A stretch of DNA of 64,000 bases from Gamarada debralockiae (taxonomy: Eukaryota; Ascomycota; Leotiomycetes; Helotiales; Hyphodiscaceae), in the NCBI GenBank assembly GCA_002803225.1, contig NXFV01000390.1:23191-87190 (forward strand). The letters run 5' to 3'. Shown one piece after another: positions 1 through 10,978 of this stretch (positions within the stretch are counted from its first letter, which is position 1; the number at the start of each line of letters is the position of its first letter). The notes under the pieces were generated by a model that searched no databases, was not told where the DNA came from, and worked only from the letters and a program-made list of their open reading frames with translations. The translations under genes and the position numbers were made by a program.

Positions 1-369
1 CAATACTCCGGTTTTACGGGTGAGAGACTTCTTAATACGGCAAAAAGAGCATTATTCACTCATACGAAATCAACACTAGTGTGATGAATAACTGTGGAAG
101 GCAATTTGAAGAACGCATGCCATAGCACGTGCCCCAAATTTGCCTCATAGACGCCGAATCTAGGTATTTCGTAAACCCATGCCCTTGAACGAATCCCTTC
201 CGTTTTGCAAAGAAAAGCCAACGCATCAGAATCCATCTGTGTCTCTATCGTACGCTTTCCAACCCAGCCATACATAGCATCAGCAACCAAAGCGTGAATC
301 ATATGTCTCCCTCCCCTGTCCCTTGACCATGAACCTCCACGACGTCCTCTGCGACAACATCACGTTGGA

Positions 370-1142
<773 letters not shown>

Positions 1143-1926
1143 CTTGTACTACTGTGTTCAGATGAGCTCGGGAATGCAAGTGGTTGTTTGAAGAAGGTAA
1201 GAAAACGAGAATGGCAGTCTGCAAGAAGAATATTGTCAGTGAATGCCAAAGATGGATGCACGGATGTTTCTTGTCAATGACGGATCAAATCCGAAGATGA
1301 AAGAAACAAAGGCTGACAACAGGTTTGTTGGCAAGCTTGATTCAATGATCGAATGAAGTGCACGAGGAGCAAAATCAGGCGCACACAATCGGACAATGCA
1401 GAACGTACCTTAGAAGACTGTCAAAGCAAAAAACGTTCTTGGAAATCGAAGTTGTTGATGGCAGATACAGGCCCAAGACGAGGCTGCTCTCCTCGCGAGA
1501 CTTAGCGCGGCGCTAGTATTCTTCGATGCGCCAAGACATGACCACGATGACCAAAGCCAAGGCTGATACAAGGCTATTGATCTGATTGTTTGTTGAAAGT
1601 AAGGGAGTGATTGTGAACTGAAATCAGAAAAGACCTAATCAATAACAATATTTAGCCAGTTTAGAAGCTATACCCGCAAGGCTCGGCTACAGCACATGTC
1701 CCACGCCAAAAGCAAAGCAAGTGCCATTCCCAGCTTATCGTGACCGCGCCACGAGGTATACGCTCGCCTCAACACACCTCCTCCTCTTCCTCCTCAACTT
1801 CTTTTTCTTACGTCTGAAGTACAAAAATTTTCAGCGAATGCTTTAAAGCTTCAGAAGCTTGAAGTTCAAGACCTCAGTTGTACTAATCCACAATCCGCAA
1901 TCCCCCACCCCACAAGGCTGCACACA
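1143..1926. other. Intergenic region between divergent PAB2 and Hv1 genes
   Basis: About 780 bp of shared upstream sequence between two divergently transcribed genes. I see no ORF with coding character. A C/T-rich run on the plus strand (about 1780-1815) lies upstream of the channel start and resembles a fungal pyrimidine-rich promoter or 5' leader. Confidence 0.5.
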
Positions 1927-2673
1927 ATGTCTTCCTCTGCCGACCCCTCGAGCTCCGAGCCCCTCCTCCACGCCAACCGCGAAGCCTCCGCCTCCAATGC
2001 AGAAGACATCCAAGCTGAGAACATGCAACAGCAAACAACGCCCTACGAGAAAGTCTACAACTTCTGCCGACAACGAATCCAAGATTTCCTCTCCTCTCGA
2101 GCTCAGCATTACACCGTTCTAGGCCTTGTCTCTTTCGACTTGCTTGGCATTTTCGCGGACATCATCATCAATTTGTACCAGTGTGATGAGGAGATTACAA
2201 GTCCGGTGTGGGATGATGCGAGGAACGGATTGGGTATTGCGGGATTGGTTTTCAGTTGCATGTTTATGCTGGAATTGATTCTGAGTGTTTGGGCTTTTGG
2301 CTGGAGGCAAGCTTCTTTTCCCAATACCCTGTTATGGAAACCTATGCTAATTTTGTGGAACAGATACTTCCAGTCCAAATTCCACTGTTTCGACGCAGCA
2401 GTCATCGTAGCCGGCTTCGTCACTGACGTTCTCTTGCACGGCATCCTCGAAGAAGTTGCCTCGTTGGTCGTCATCCTCCGTCTCTGGCGCTTCTTCAAGA
2501 TTATTGAGGAATTCAGTGTTGGTGCTGAGGAGCAGATGGAAGGCTTAAATTTACGCATTGAACAGCTCGAATCTGAGAATCAAGACTTAAAGCTCGAGCT
2601 TAAGAAGCAGAAGGGGACGTTGGATGAGGAAGAGGAGGTTGGCTTTCAGAGTGGAAGTGGGAGCTGGAAGTAA
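1927..2673 (+). CDS. Voltage-gated proton channel, Hv1 type
   Basis: Two exons, 1927-2306 and 2364-2673, 229 aa after removal of a 57-nt GC-AG intron. The four predicted helices match a lone voltage-sensor domain. S1 (GLVSFDLLGIFADIII) carries the Asp expected of the Hv1 proton selectivity site. S2 contains FMLELIL, S3 contains FHCFDAAVIVAGF, and S4 reads ILRLWRFFKII. There is no pore domain; a heptad-patterned helix (from about EEQMEGLNLRIEQLE) follows S4, as in dimeric Hv1. The intron was called because the family runs straight from GWR into YFQSKFHCFDA, and the intervening 19 codons look non-coding with a branch-like TGCTAAT and CAG acceptor. The third S4 charge is Lys. The channel would extrude protons at the plasma membrane. 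Confidence 0.85.
   Translation: MSSSADPSSSEPLLHANREASASNAEDIQAENMQQQTTPYEKVYNFCRQRIQDFLSSRAQHYTVLGLVSFDLLGIFADIIINLYQCDEEITSPVWDDARNGLGIAGLVFSCMFMLELILSVWAFGWRQASFPNTLLWKPMLILWNRYFQSKFHCFDAAVIVAGFVTDVLLHGILEEVASLVVILRLWRFFKIIEEFSVGAEEQMEGLNLRIEQLESENQDLKLELKKQKGTLDEEEEVGFQSGSGSWK
2307..2363 (+). other. GC-AG intron, 57 nt, in frame without stops
   Basis: The donor is GCAAGC instead of GT, the branch-like motif is TGCTAAT, and the acceptor is ACAG. The length is a multiple of three and the reading frame stays open, so an automatic gene caller would read through it and add 19 residues between S2 and S3. Splicing restores TGG-AGA-TAC (Trp-Arg-Tyr), matching the Hv1 family. Confidence 0.7.
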
Positions 2674-3022
2674 ATGATGCGAGATGATGATAGGAAGCTA
2701 TCATTCAGAGATCATCCAGATGACTGTACTAGAATTGGGAATATTCATGAAGTCGATGAAGGCCGAAAATGTTCGAGCTATTGCCATGGAGGTTGTTGGA
2801 TGTTAGTTTCGAGCATTGGGTTTCAGTTATCATTCTGGCGTTGGGTATTGAATGTGTAATGTTTCTATCATAAACAATTCTAAATGAAGAGAAGGGTGTT
2901 CTATGCTTCGATCATATGCAACAGCGCGTACCAAAGCGCTAGATATCAACGCGGCCAAGCTATGGCACTTTCAGAATTCAATTCCAACACATAGGACGTC
3001 TTCGAGGCCTGTGTTTCCTCCT

Positions 3023-4978
3023 TCACTTGCGAGCCCGTCCCTTGGCCTTGGCCTCCTTCACCGGGCTCACAAACGTAACATGTTTCTCCTCCTTCCTCAA
3101 CCGCATTCCCTCACTTCCGCTCCCTGAGCGATTCCTCAACACTGTCCGTGGTACCACTTTCTCCACTTCTCCGTCCTCGATATCGATTTCTGCAACGTCA
3201 CTTCCTTCTTCCTCATCTTCCGAACTGGCACTCTCCGAGTGATCGTCACCTTCGTCATATTCTCCATCGTCACTAACCAAGCTAGGAGCGTTGTTGCTGG
3301 CCACAGTGTTCGGGCTCAGATCCGCATATGATGGCCCCATCATGTCAATATCAACGTCGGGAGGAGTTTCAACTTCAACATGATGTCCATTGGCGTGAAC
3401 GGAAGATGGCTTGTTATGGGTTGCAGTAGTGGTGGTGTTGATAACGGGGGTAGCGTAGGACATTCGAGGTGAGATTCCAGATTTTCGAGCATTCTTGCTG
3501 TCGAGACCCTTGCTGCTTGTTGGACGGCCAAATGGCGCTGGTGACATTGCTGCACGGGCAGGCATACGCATAGCAACAGGAGAATCGGCACCATCGAGAT
3601 CATCTAGTGGACGCTCAGGTGCCTTCTCGCCATCTTCAGACTCCTCATCATGAGATGACATTTCGTCGAAATCGAGCTGTGTCTTCGCCTCACCTACCAT
3701 ATCAGTGAGGTTGACATCAAGGCCCCTGCTTCGGATCAAGTTCGAAAGATGAGGAGTGTCTGATGAACCAACAAAGTTGCGATGCGGTATCACTTCCGCC
3801 GTTGATTTGATGGGCGTCGAGTTTGCACTTGTAGGTATCGAAGTCACACCCTGAAGCTTTCCTTGCTTGAACAATGCCATTGATGCATCGATGCGAGAGA
3901 GAAGAGCAACATAAGCCTCTCTGTCGGTGGGAGCGCTTCTGATGAGTGGGTGTACGAGACCAGTGGCAGACGTGGGAGTTTTCTCTTCTCCAACAATGCC
4001 ACCAACCTCGTCAATCTCGATCGGTTGTCCGCTTGCTACTGCAGCTTCTTCGTGGCTCTTGAAGTCTCGACGATGTGCAATACGGCAGTGATTGATGAAA
4101 CCTTGAGTACTTGAAAAGTTCTCCCTTTGACAGTCGATACAGACAAGCTTCACCATTTGACCATCCTGTCGCTTGAGGATGCAAGGTCCAGCCTTCTCTT
4201 TTGCTTGAGGATAGCCGCTAGATAAAGCTTGAAGTTTTTGACCAGTAGAGCCTCTTTGAGATCTTGCTTTGCTAGCAGGCATGCTGATATCGGCAAAGCT
4301 GTTTCTCGTCGATCGACCTTCTGGTAGAATCTTTCCTGCACGTGATGGATCAAAAGCGCGATTCCATTCAACCTGAGCACCGTCGAAACTGGGATCAGGA
4401 ATGAGCCATTTAGCATAATGTCTTGTGTATGGGCCATCGGTGACTCCATATGGTGCTGCCCATTTCGGTACGCTGTCTCTTTGCCCAACAGCAGGACCAG
4501 TTCCATTGCTGACGTTGAACATCGACTCTGGTGTGACTTGAGAAGTTGGATAAGGAATCAAAGAACAACGTCGAAGTTGTTCTAACGCGACTTGACACTT
4601 GGCAAGCTCTTGGTTGATCAACCGTAGCTCGTTGTGCTTGAGCAATATTTCGAGACTGAACTGTGCTTCGATAGTCTCACGAACTCGGTCGGTATCAACA
4701 ACAACATCTTTCTTCTGCTCGGTTGAAATCTCTGTTGTGCTCTCTAGCTCGACGTCCTTTGCGACACTATGTTTCCTCCGCTTCGGTTCATGAAATCCCT
4801 CGTCGGTCATATCCTGCACATCTTCACTAGCGTCTCTTTTCCGTTTCGCCACACCTCCAGGCAGTATATCTACCACAGGTCTCATGGCATGCGCCATCTT
4901 ATTGTCCGCGTCTCCATTTACCACCTTATCGCAACCCCTGGATTCGGAAATCCAAGATGGGAGTCGGAACATTCGCAT
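3023..4978 (-). CDS. AHC1: ADA histone acetyltransferase complex Ahc1-like zinc-finger protein
   Basis: A single open frame of 651 aa. A better start may be Met28 (MAHAMRPVVDIL, position 4897), because the first 27 residues look like leader. The N-terminal third has basic NLS-like patches (AKRKRDA, PKRRKHS) and a helical region (TIEAQFSLEILLKHNELRLI). A single C2H2-like finger follows (CIDCQRENF ... FINHCRIAHRRDF). The C-terminal half is disordered and Ser/acidic-rich, with a KHVTFVSP segment near the end resembling a PP1-docking RVxF motif. The finger and its surroundings fit the fungal Ahc1-type ADA HAT subunit; yeast Ahc1 is somewhat shorter. Identity rests on my recollection of the finger context, so the exact complex assignment is moderate. 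It would act in the nucleus in histone H3 acetylation. Confidence 0.6.
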   Translation of the reverse strand: MRMFRLPSWISESRGCDKVVNGDADNKMAHAMRPVVDILPGGVAKRKRDASEDVQDMTDEGFHEPKRRKHSVAKDVELESTTEISTEQKKDVVVDTDRVRETIEAQFSLEILLKHNELRLINQELAKCQVALEQLRRCSLIPYPTSQVTPESMFNVSNGTGPAVGQRDSVPKWAAPYGVTDGPYTRHYAKWLIPDPSFDGAQVEWNRAFDPSRAGKILPEGRSTRNSFADISMPASKARSQRGSTGQKLQALSSGYPQAKEKAGPCILKRQDGQMVKLVCIDCQRENFSSTQGFINHCRIAHRRDFKSHEEAAVASGQPIEIDEVGGIVGEEKTPTSATGLVHPLIRSAPTDREAYVALLSRIDASMALFKQGKLQGVTSIPTSANSTPIKSTAEVIPHRNFVGSSDTPHLSNLIRSRGLDVNLTDMVGEAKTQLDFDEMSSHDEESEDGEKAPERPLDDLDGADSPVAMRMPARAAMSPAPFGRPTSSKGLDSKNARKSGISPRMSYATPVINTTTTATHNKPSSVHANGHHVEVETPPDVDIDMMGPSYADLSPNTVASNNAPSLVSDDGEYDEGDDHSESASSEDEEEGSDVAEIDIEDGEVEKVVPRTVLRNRSGSGSEGMRLRKEEKHVTFVSPVKEAKAKGRARK

Positions 4979-7128
4979 GCAGTAGAATGTCGAAACCCGT
5001 TCAGAATAGTTGCGAGACCTGGCGCTTTAGGGTTGTGAGGAAGCTTGCGCCAGTGTCTCTTCTATACCGCGAGTATAACCTTTGTGGTTGTCGGGATCGC
5101 GCTTCGATTCAACTTAGCGTATCGGGCTGACGTCGACACTCTCGGACCCTTAAAGCACCCAATATAAATCCTACACTCGCCTTCGAAAGTTTGTACACAA
5201 AAGATTAATAATTACAAGTCGCGTCGAGTATTAAGGGACCACCGGAAGGAGAGTAAGAATGGAAGGTACCGTTGTGGCGTGAGTGTTGTAATTGTAGTTG
5301 TCGAGATCCTGTTGGCTGATAAAGCAACCCAGCGAAACGTATGGAATGTCGTAATTACGGCGCCGATAGGATTGTAAAAAGGAGGAAATAAAGGGCGAGA
5401 AGGGTTCTCTATTACAAGATGCGTCGTGATATGAATTAAAACGGGAGATAGAGGAAGTAGTTGGGTAGTGAAAAGTGGTTGTTGATTGAATGAAGATTCT
5501 TGTTGGATTGAAAGGAGATGTTGCGACCATGGATTTGATGGGCCTCTCGATTTGGGCGTCGTTTGCAATTCTGCGCTAATTATGGTGATGCGCTAAGCAG
5601 GAATGAATAATTTTCATGGGTTTGGGCTGTGGTTAACTTATACGAGCCTAGTTAATATTTGTTTGGAGTGGGATACAAGTATATCATTGGTCAGCCGAAG
5701 GCCAGATCCTTGGCCGAAATGAGCGCCATCACAGGCTTCCGCCGTCCTCGCCGTGTTGCCGTTGAGTGAGTGGACCCCCAAGTCTGGGCCGCATATGATG
5801 CGCCCTGGACTGCACATTCATAGCCCATCGCCCCATAGCTGGTATTCTCATCCTATCTAACTATTACAACAAAGGTACTTTTCTCCACACCCTCAAGAGG
5901 ACACATGTGAGAGAATAAGGAGTGACGATATTCTTGGTGCAGTATTTCCTTGTTACTTACGCAATCAAGTATGAAGGTTTCCTCCTTCGTATCCGTACAC
6001 AAAGTGTGTTCGTTCGGTAATGACAACCAGTCAGGGGTGATTAGATACGGTAATTCGATGACTTCTGAAAGCGTCAAAGCCCCCTAGAGAGTAATAATCG
6101 GACAACGGGCAAAACGCCATATCAAGCCGCGAGGATGTCAGCCTAAACAGCTCCCTCGAATCAAAGGCTCACATCAAAGCACTTTATAATTCTGTTGGAT
6201 GCTTGAGTTTGTTCGCTCCCATGATTTGATGCAAGGGAAGAGCCTCCAGTCAAACGGCCACAATCTGAGACCAATCCTTGCTCTTGGCTTGGCGTGCGGC
6301 GAGCAATCAGGCGGGTGCGTGCAGCCGTATGGCCGCGAGGGAGGACTATTAAGTTCCTTGTACCAGCATATTTGCTCCATAGATCTCATTGCATATTGTA
6401 CTTGCCGCAACTTTCAGACCTCTTGTGATACTGTTGGTATGCAAACAAAAGAAACCATAAAATGCACTAAAAGGCAGTACCATGTTCGTGGCTTCTCGTT
6501 CTGGCGAATCTGTCCTCGGGCCTGTAGCATATGAAACAAAAGAGGGACGAGAGCTTGCCACAATGAAGTGACCCCACGCATGAAAAATGAGGGGTTGTCT
6601 GACAGCGCTCTGCAGCCTGCCTGATAGTTTGTATTCGACACACTTGCCTCTTCGGATTTTTCTTGCACTGGCTGTCCCGCAGATCGGAGCCTTCATCTCT
6701 GACAGCCTCGCATGTGACAGCTCCACGTTGTACATGGCTCTAAGAGTCCATGCGTCCAAGGTAGAATATATATGAATATTCGACTGCATGAGAGTTTAGA
6801 AAATTAGATTTTCACTAGATGATGCGTATCGTCCATATTCTCGACTTCGCGGAAGATGTTGTCAACTGAGTTCGTTGAGCTGTTCACATTTCAACCCAAT
6901 CACCACGTTGATTCCCAGATGAAAGATACAGAAATCCGAAAGCTTTGTAGAACTTCTGGAAGTTACAGGCAGGTACTTTGGATGGAAGTAGTAGCACTAC
7001 CAAAAACCTGAGGCTGCCAGTGAACCGGGGCCTTCGGATTTCGCGAGGCTGAGGTTTGAAGATCCTTGGGGGAAAAGCCAAAGACAGCAACCTCTATCAA
7101 CATTCATTTCGGCTGCGGATACAGCATA
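4979..7128. other. Intergenic region, 2.1 kb
   Basis: Sequence between the Ahc1-like gene and the Alba-like gene. Several open frames on both strands (for example 6349-6789 minus and 6199-6534 plus) lack recognisable domains and I do not call them. One possible tiny spliced gene at 5719-5974 is listed separately. No transposon ORF or RNA gene was seen. Confidence 0.5.
5719..5974 (+). CDS. Possible 48-aa two-exon small protein (weak)
   Basis: Exon 1 (5719-5765) encodes MSAITGFRRPRRVAV plus a split codon. A good GTGAGT donor follows, and an intron ends in an ATCTAAC branch-like motif and AAAG. Exon 2 (5875-5974) continues YFSPHPQEDT and stops at TGA. The intron signals are convincing, but the product matches no family I know. 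The minus strand of the same DNA also has an open frame with a GTAAGT donor (about position 5962) and a GATAG acceptor, so the strand is not settled. Treat it as a candidate only. Confidence 0.18.
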
Positions 7129-7972
7129 ATGACGCGCGCCAAGAATGCAGCCAGAAGAGGCAACTTCAATAAGCGTTCCAATACCGGTTCTCAAAAGAGA
7201 AATCCAGAGGACGGCCCTCCTCCATCCAAAAAAGCGAAGAGGAACCCTCCATCATCTACCACTTTCCACATCCCCAATACCAATACAAATCAACCGCAAC
7301 CCAGCTCGGCGGCTGCTCCAGCGACCGATCAATCGAACAATGCAGCTCTTTCGGCAGTCCCCAGCGTCGATCTCGAAACCACACACGACGTTACGAGCAT
7401 GAACATCACCTCCTCCAGTCATATCCAACAGAAAGTCATTCAAGCCCTCGAAATCCTCTCCATATACCCCAGACCACCGAACGAGAAGCCGAGAATGGTG
7501 ATGCTTCACGCCAAAGCTCATTTTGCGTCGAAAATGATTACTATTGCGGAGATAGCGAAGAGAGAGATTGCTAAGGAGGGTGGGAAGTGGTTTCAATATA
7601 ATAAGGTTGAGTCGGTGATAGTGGAACATACGGAGAAGGTGAGGAAGGGCAAGGGCAAGGAGGATAAAAGAAAATCTGCTGGAGGGGAGAAGGATGCTGT
7701 GAATGCAGAGAATGGGGAGGCGGAGAGCGAGGACGAAACCACAGCTTTTGAGACGATGAAGACGCCGTTTGAGAGGGTGAATGAGGGCAAGCCGAAGATG
7801 AGGGCTCTGCCTGTTATGACTTTGTATTTGTCTCGAGTACGGCTCGATAGTCTGAGGAAGACATGTGGGTAAGTTTTTCTTCTCTTCTGGACCGCTATAT
7901 TCTACATCTGGCTAATCACTCACTCTTAGAGAACAAACCAATGCGTTACCATTACAAAAGCAGAAGGATTAG
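7129..7972 (+). CDS. Alba-like nucleic-acid-binding domain protein
   Basis: Two exons, 7129-7868 and 7930-7972, 260 aa. The first half is low complexity with a basic PSKKAKRNPP patch. The middle (from SSSHIQQKVIQALEIL through FASKMITIAEIAKREI to WFQYNKVESV) has the beta-alpha-beta pattern of the Alba superfamily, to which RNase P/MRP subunits Rpp20/Pop7 and Rpp25/Pop6 also belong. A charged linker (VRKGKGKEDKRKSAGG) interrupts the domain before a final strand (ALPVMTLYLSRV). The intron has GTAAGT and TTAG; the spliced end reads GEQTNALPLQKQKD. The start was taken at MTRAKNAARRGN rather than an upstream in-frame ATG at 7066, because the upstream residues look like leader. Function is probably RNA binding, perhaps in RNase P/MRP; that is inferred. 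Confidence 0.6.
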
Positions 7973-8523
7973 ATATGTTCATGATGATATTGGCGTCGGA
8001 GGTGTAACTTTTTGAAAATTATGATACCCGAGTTTGCAATGAGCATGTAGCAATGGAGATCCATCCTAGAGCTTATTTTCAATTCCTCAGTTGGTCTCAG
8101 TGATTTGCGAGGGAGGATTCCTTCAGGTGCCTTTTTCGGGTCGTTCAATTTCGTGGGAGTGATTTGAGGGAGAGGCCTCGCTGTAGGGCCAAGCTGTCGT
8201 TAATCTCCTCAATCATTCAGCCCGTTGTAGTCGTTGAAATGTTATGAATCCAATAAGACTGATACTTTGTACGGCCACCTTCGAATTTTCAGGCCAAATG
8301 CTTGCTTCAATATACCTATGCCCAGAGCTCATATTTACAAAGGTCGCATGACCTAAAACATCGCGCCTATGGTTGTTTCTCAACCCATCCATCTGCTATT
8401 TGCACAATCTCGACCAGTTATACAGTGCGCCAACCCCATTCGAATCACCCAACAAGCTCTTTTGCATTCTTCCCATCCTCCACAGAAAGAGCCCCACCAT
8501 GTGGACCAACCAGTAAAATCAGC
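7973..8523. other. Convergent 3' intergenic region
   Basis: The 3' flanks of the Alba-like gene and VTC1, which converge here. The open frame 8302-8694 on the plus strand is largely antisense to VTC1 and is not called. Nothing else supported. Confidence 0.5.
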
Positions 8524-8980
8524 CTAATGCTTCTTTCCATCCTTATCCTTCGACGCATATTTGATTCGAAGAATGAAGTTAACGACAACAGCGAGGAGGA
8601 GGATAATGGCGAGGAAAGTCGGGCCAAATCTATCATCGAACCCAGCCTGCCCTCTCAATCGAATCGATTTCGCACGCCAGTGATACGTGAATAGAGCATA
8701 CACCATGGTAGCCATCGCAACGAGCGTGAACAGGAAGGAGGAGATGACGGCAGGTCTATCACCGAAGTTCAACATGCCAATGGCGAGAGCTCCGAGAATG
8801 ACGGTGAAGTTCAGCCATGATAAAAAGGTACGCTCGTTGGCGAAGAAGACCTTAGGCTCGACTCGGGTTGGGAGAGCAATTCGCTTGCCTTTGTAATAAT
8901 ATTAGTTGGGTGGTACGGAGTAGATTGCAGTATTATCCTGTCCTACCTGGAGCTGACTGGAGGAGAGGTTGGCTAGACAT
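8524..8980 (-). CDS. VTC1: Vacuolar transporter chaperone subunit Vtc1
   Basis: Two exons, 8980-8947 and 8888-8524, 132 aa. The spliced protein begins [20 protein letters not shown] and continues [19 protein letters not shown], nearly identical in layout to yeast Vtc1. Three transmembrane helices follow (DUF202 fold): around [36 protein letters not shown], and [16 protein letters not shown]. The RTFLSW region and the loop [11 protein letters not shown] with DDRFGPT are family hallmarks. Vtc1 is the small membrane subunit of the VTC complex, which makes polyphosphate from ATP and moves it into the vacuole. The gene is divergent from the dynein light chain gene with about 500 bp between start codons; that interval holds two CACGTG sites. 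Confidence 0.95.
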
Positions 8981-9246
8981 CGTCACAAGAAAATGCCGAA
9001 TTGAAAATTGAGAACGTAATTGCTGTATGGTACAGTCGATTGAGGATTGGCTGCGAGTGTGTCTTAGTTACAGAGGTGATAGCCGGACTTCAACGAAGAT
9101 TCTGAAGCTTGTCAAGCCTTTCAATTGTGCGTCTCGTGAGAAGTTTGTAGTGAGGGGAAGCTTGAGCTTGCGGTTGCAGAAAATCAGTGAGAGAGCTCTT
9201 GAAGAGAATTTGAGTTCTGCCCCACCTGATGAAAATGTTTAATAGG

Positions 9247-9373
9247 CACGTGCTCCAAATCAACTCATGATTCGCCAGGCAATAATGGGGCCTAAATTTA
9301 AAGGCTTCAATTTTTGATAACTAATAACCTAGCTATTCCAGCTTGGGTCTAAAGCTTCCCCAGATATCACGTG
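9247..9373. promoter_or_regulatory. Two CACGTG E-box motifs (Pho4/NUC-1-type) upstream of VTC1
   Basis: CACGTG occurs at 9247-9252 and 9368-9373, about 270 and 390 bp upstream of the VTC1 start codon and within 240 bp of the divergent dynein light chain start. Yeast Pho4 and Neurospora NUC-1 bind CACGTG-type sites, and yeast VTC1 belongs to the PHO regulon. CACGTG also occurs in several other places in this window, so these could be chance occurrences or sites for another bHLH factor. Confidence 0.4.
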
Positions 9374-9484
9374 CCCATGGCTTTGTTGATCTTTACCAAG
9401 TCGTACCAAATAATACCTCTCCTTTTTTCCTTCGAGATCACCCACTGTTCCGCCACCCATAACCTCCAAAAGAATCAATACAAT

Positions 9485-10148
9485 ATGGCATCGTCAACTG
9501 CGACACCGGTAAGGTCAACTGCATCCTAATAATGGAGGAAGCTAATACTGTCTGCAGCCAATTTCTTACACCCGGCTCAGGCAAATCGCAAACGATGTAA
9601 GCTTCCCCTGAAGCTAGATCTGGTCGCCAGACTTTTACTGAGTTTGGAAGGCCTGCCAAAGCGCTTTAGGATCTACTGAGATCTACGAACATTCAAAAAC
9701 CGAGTCTTGGAACACCACGATCATTGTATGTCTGCTCTTCACCTGGTCGCCGATTGTACAATTCTGACCGCCGACTTCTTCGCAGAACTCTATCCTTCGC
9801 TCCTTAATCTCCGAATCCTCTCCAGCTGGTAGCTCGCCATCATTCAAATACGCAGTCAACAGCACAATCATCCAACATCTCGTCCCTACCTCCGCCCTCA
9901 AAGCGAAAGCGGCTCAAGAATCCTCATTACCATCAACAGAGAAGGATGACGCGAAAATCTCTACGAGCGATGCGAAGACCGAAGCCACAAGTACAGATGG
10001 CAAGCCTCATGTTGGACGGAGAGGAATGCACAGCGCAACGGGAGCATACTGGAACGAGAAGACAGACGGAATGTGGAGCTTCAAGTACGAGGGAGGAGAG
10101 AGCAAGGGATTGGATGTTGTCATTAGTGTGATTTGGATCGCGATATAG
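9485..10148 (+). CDS. Tctex-1 family dynein light chain (DYNLT-like)
   Basis: Four exons, 9485-9508, 9558-9596, 9681-9725 and 9786-10148, 156 aa. The pieces join as MASSTATP, PISYTRLRQIAND, IYEHSKTESWNTTII, then NSILRSLISES. The C-terminus GMHSATGAYWNEKTDGMWSF followed by KYEGG and VVISVIWIAI is the diagnostic Tctex-1 fold end (family pattern: SA..YW(D/N)..TDG...). All introns are phase 0 with GTAAGG, GTAAGC and GTATGT donors. A non-conserved insert (about residues 80-105, Ser/Thr/Lys/Ala-rich) splits the family core, as in other filamentous fungi. The protein should be a light chain of cytoplasmic dynein, linking intermediate chain and cargo. The three leading exons are only 24, 39 and 45 nt, so the gene is easily missed by ORF scans. 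Confidence 0.88.
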
Positions 10149-10978
10149 GCGCAACGGAGATATCGGAGAGGGGTCTTCATTCAGCTTGATCTTTGCGGGG
10201 ATTCTCGTGCACGGGCTGGAGTACGGTATTTTCCCATACAATCTGTCAGGTGGACAGGTAATTGACAAATGGAGATTGCACTCATCCAGTGAGAGTTCCG
10301 TGGGATCATTTGAAGTCTGTGCACGGGTTAAGTTGGGCTTTTTTTTGGGACACGTGTGCTTGAATGTTTTGCATATTTGCTTTGTCCAGTTCATGTACGC
10401 TCAAAGTGCAGTTTGTGGCTAGCTCCCATCGAATCTCACGATAGTGAATCTCAAATGGCAAGTGTCTGTGAATAGTACCAATGCAGATTGGCCAATCGCA
10501 CCTGATTATGCGCCATGTCGCTTTATGTACTTCATTTCACATTCACAGTGTGGGAGACATTGAGATACATTCACTCTTGCCCTTCTCAGAAGGTGGCCCG
10601 ACTCGCCATCTTGCCCTGAATCGTATTTAACATTAGTTAGAAAATCATTTCTGGAGAATCCTCACAAAAAGGTGGATCCCGAGCTATTTCCTGCCCCCGG
10701 GAAAAAAACGCACTTTCACCGCCTGGAAGTTAATCACCCCACAACGGAAGCTAATAAGAACCCCTTTGACGGCTCTATCTGACAACTTTCGTTCCTCAAC
10801 TTTTTCATCATCGTCGACGGTATCGAAATCTCCCACGCTGTGCGTCAACACCTCGATCAGACGCAGCACGATACATTTCTGAACGTCTCAGCTGCTTAGT
10901 CACGCACAACAGTTTGTTTCCACTGCCGTTATTGCCAGTTCTTACTCATCATCTTCCAGGTTCTTCTATTTAGAAGGC
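10149..10978. other. Intergenic region / long ATG-free leader
   Basis: The sequence from the dynein light chain stop to the F-box ORF. From about 10560 to 10978 I find no plus-strand ATG at all, which suits a long 5' leader for the gene that follows. One CACGTG lies at 10351-10356. Confidence 0.45.

Noticed and set aside
1..369. 80-aa minus-strand open frame at 60-302 downstream of PAB2
   Set aside because: Short, without domain or splice support; treated as 3' flank.
6349..6789. 146-aa minus-strand open frame
   Set aside because: No domain, no splice context, and overlapping open frames on the other strand; likely chance.
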